The position numbers and the translations under genes are program-made. Below, piece after piece: positions 5,853 through 5,980 of a stretch of 5,980 nt of DNA (within the stretch, counting starts at the first letter, position 1; every line of letters begins with the position of its first letter). The notes under the pieces were generated by a model. The model was not told the origin of the DNA, searched no databases, and saw nothing but the letters and a program-made list of their open reading frames with translations. The stretch comes from Actinomycetota bacterium (lineage in GTDB: Bacteria; Actinomycetota; Actinomycetes; Nanopelagicales; Nanopelagicaceae): contig CANHRF010000066.1 of NCBI GenBank assembly GCA_947463335.1, positions 1 to 5,980 on the forward strand, read 5' to 3'.

Positions 5853-5858
5853 GAGAAG
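5853..5858 (+). promoter_or_regulatory. Ribosome binding site for the glycosyltransferase gene
   Basis: GAGAAG lies 8 bases before the ATG at 5867 and is a partial match to the Shine-Dalgarno consensus. It supports 5867 over the in-frame ATGs at 5888 and 5906, which lack a properly spaced site. It lies within the region encoding the possible 13-residue extension of sua5 on the other strand. Confidence 0.4.
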
Positions 5859-5866
5859 ATAACCAC

Positions 5867-5980
5867 ATGGCTTCGAAGATAAAGGTTATGCAGATAATCG
5901 CCCGTATGAATGTGGGCGGCCCTGCAGTAATCGTGGCCGACCTCATGCGCGGACTAGATAACAACCAGTTCGAGCAAATC
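5867..5980 (+). CDS. Glycosyltransferase, GT4-like, N-terminal part (partial)
   Basis: Thirty-eight codons are present before the window ends. The translation opens MASKIKVMQIIARMNVGGPA and continues VIVADLMRGLDNNQFEQI. A short beta strand followed by IARMNVGGPA, then a helix, is the classic N-terminus of family 4 (GT-B fold) glycosyltransferases, where the glycine-rich loop lies near the acceptor and nucleotide-sugar cleft. Such enzymes usually act at the cytoplasmic face in making cell-surface glycans or glycolipids. The substrate cannot be told from this fragment. The gene is divergent from sua5, with 39 bases between the two start codons, so their promoters must overlap. Confidence 0.75.
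   Translation, partial: MASKIKVMQIIARMNVGGPAVIVADLMRGLDNNQFEQI

Noticed and set aside
1..5980. CRISPR array, insertion sequence, prophage or attachment site (including at the tRNA-Lys 3' end)
   Set aside because: No regularly spaced repeats, transposase or integrase motifs, or duplicated tRNA 3' segment is visible in the window.

Overview
The window looks like a compact bacterial chromosome segment from a low-to-mid GC actinobacterium, possibly one of the streamlined freshwater Nanopelagicales (acI-type). This is an inference. It rests on the actinobacterial style of the CbiQ N-terminus, a Nur/Zur-like Fur-family operator, a tRNA without an encoded CCA, very tight gene spacing with weak Shine-Dalgarno sites, and a base composition near 50% GC by eye. 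No marker gene in the window settles the taxonomy.

Layout: positions 1-30 hold the first ten codons of a gene leaving the window on the minus strand. Positions 31-164 are a divergent intergenic region with an inverted repeat and, just before the first plus-strand gene, a Nur-like palindrome. Positions 165-2702 encode a complete energy-coupling factor (ECF) transporter for cobalt or nickel: cbiM (substrate-binding membrane protein), a small PDGLE protein in the cbiN position, cbiQ (transmembrane coupling subunit) and cbiO (ATPase). Positions 2699-4732 encode a Dcp-type M3 zinc metallopeptidase whose start codon overlaps the cbiO stop. On the opposite strand, a tRNA-Lys(UUU) (4736-4808) ends three bases from the peptidase stop and lies 53 bases downstream of a full-length Sua5-type threonylcarbamoyl-AMP synthase gene (4862-5827). 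Divergent from that, a glycosyltransferase gene begins at 5867 and runs off the window.

The genes at 165-4732 read as one operon (ATGA overlaps at 839 and 2699, a 2-base gap at 1957-1958). A Fur-family metal sensor probably controls it. It would import Co2+ or Ni2+ and also express a metal-dependent peptidase. The minus-strand pair links the enzyme for the first step of t6A37 synthesis with a tRNA that is a classical t6A37 substrate.

The most unusual signal is at the cbiN/cbiQ junction. Conserved CbiQ coding sequence extends upstream to the cbiN stop, but that stretch has no ATG, GTG or TTG in frame before codon 44. The junction is a run of seven A's that forms a correctly phased A_AAA_AAA slippery heptamer directly before the cbiN stop, and cbiQ lies in the -1 frame. 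Either a -1 frameshift makes a CbiN-CbiQ fusion, or cbiQ starts at a non-standard codon (ATA or ATT), or a base is missing or changed. A His-rich metal-binding-like segment and a strong hairpin lie just inside this region.
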